From Candidatus Omnitrophica bacterium UBA5776 (lineage in GTDB: Bacteria > Omnitrophota > Gorgyraeia > Gygaellales > Profunditerraquicolaceae): DNA of 13,920 nucleotides. Under the pieces are notes generated by a model, which did not search any database, was not told the DNA's origin, and saw only the letters and a list, made by a program, of their open reading frames with translations. Below, one piece after another: positions 13,879 through 13,920 of the stretch (its first letter is position 1; each line of letters starts with the position of its first letter). The DNA is taken from positions 9,193-23,112 of the forward strand of contig DIEK01000041.1 in assembly GCA_002418595.1 (NCBI GenBank), given 5' to 3'. Both the position numbers and the translations under genes were made by a program.

Positions 13879-13920
13879 GCAACTAATTGATTAAAACTGG
13901 GAATGATACCATAGATCCTT

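Noticed and set aside
1..13920. CRISPR array, transposase or prophage genes
   Set aside because: No regularly spaced direct repeats and no transposase, integrase or phage structural gene is recognisable; the only mobile-like sequences are the short inverted repeats.

Overview
The window reads as one essentially unidirectional stretch of bacterial housekeeping genome: every gene I can support lies on the minus strand, so transcription runs from high to low coordinates. Gene content, G+C-rich core genes, a SpoVG protein carrying an inserted zinc ribbon, a split transketolase and A/T-rich 'word-like' spacers fit an uncultured bacterium of the Omnitrophota/Planctomycetota neighbourhood. I favour Candidatus Omnitrophota, but this is judgement from memory of the families, not a search.

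Layout in transcription order. (1) 13850-12578: a consensus sigma-70-type promoter, a ~250-nt structured leader, hisG (long form) and a tiny 33-residue basic protein resembling the bS22/COX24-AURKAIP1 ribosomal family. (2) 12578-12504: a near-perfect inverted repeat whose arm recurs exactly at bases 1-24. (3) 12477-8292: a TPR protein, the two halves of a split transketolase, ispE and spoVG, tightly packed with overlapping ends. (4) 8214-8144: tRNA-Gln(UUG). (5) 8143-6779: a low-complexity spacer followed by a distinctly A+T-rich cassette of a membrane-anchored protein of unknown function, an MntA-type nucleotidyltransferase and a HepT-type HEPN toxin. (6) 6701-3010: glmU, prs, rplY and pth. 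(7) 2946-22: rpsF, ssb, rpsR, rplI and dnaB.

The core combines two well-known syntenies: the Bacillus-like spoVG-glmU-prs-ctc-pth string and the Pseudomonas-like ispE-tRNA-Gln-prs-rplY-pth string, followed by the rpsF-ssb-rpsR-rplI-dnaB cluster. The toxin-antitoxin cassette interrupts this block between tRNA-Gln and glmU and looks like a later insertion. Metabolically, PRPP links prs to hisG, transketolase feeds pentose and isoprenoid (ispE) metabolism, glmU feeds peptidoglycan, and the remainder serves translation and replication.

The points most worth a second look are the zinc-ribbon SpoVG, the repeat family that abuts stop codons, the structured hisG leader, the unknown protein coupled to the MntA/HepT pair, the short bS22-like gene, and an SSB without the usual acidic tip. 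I see no CRISPR array, transposase gene or obvious new multi-gene system.
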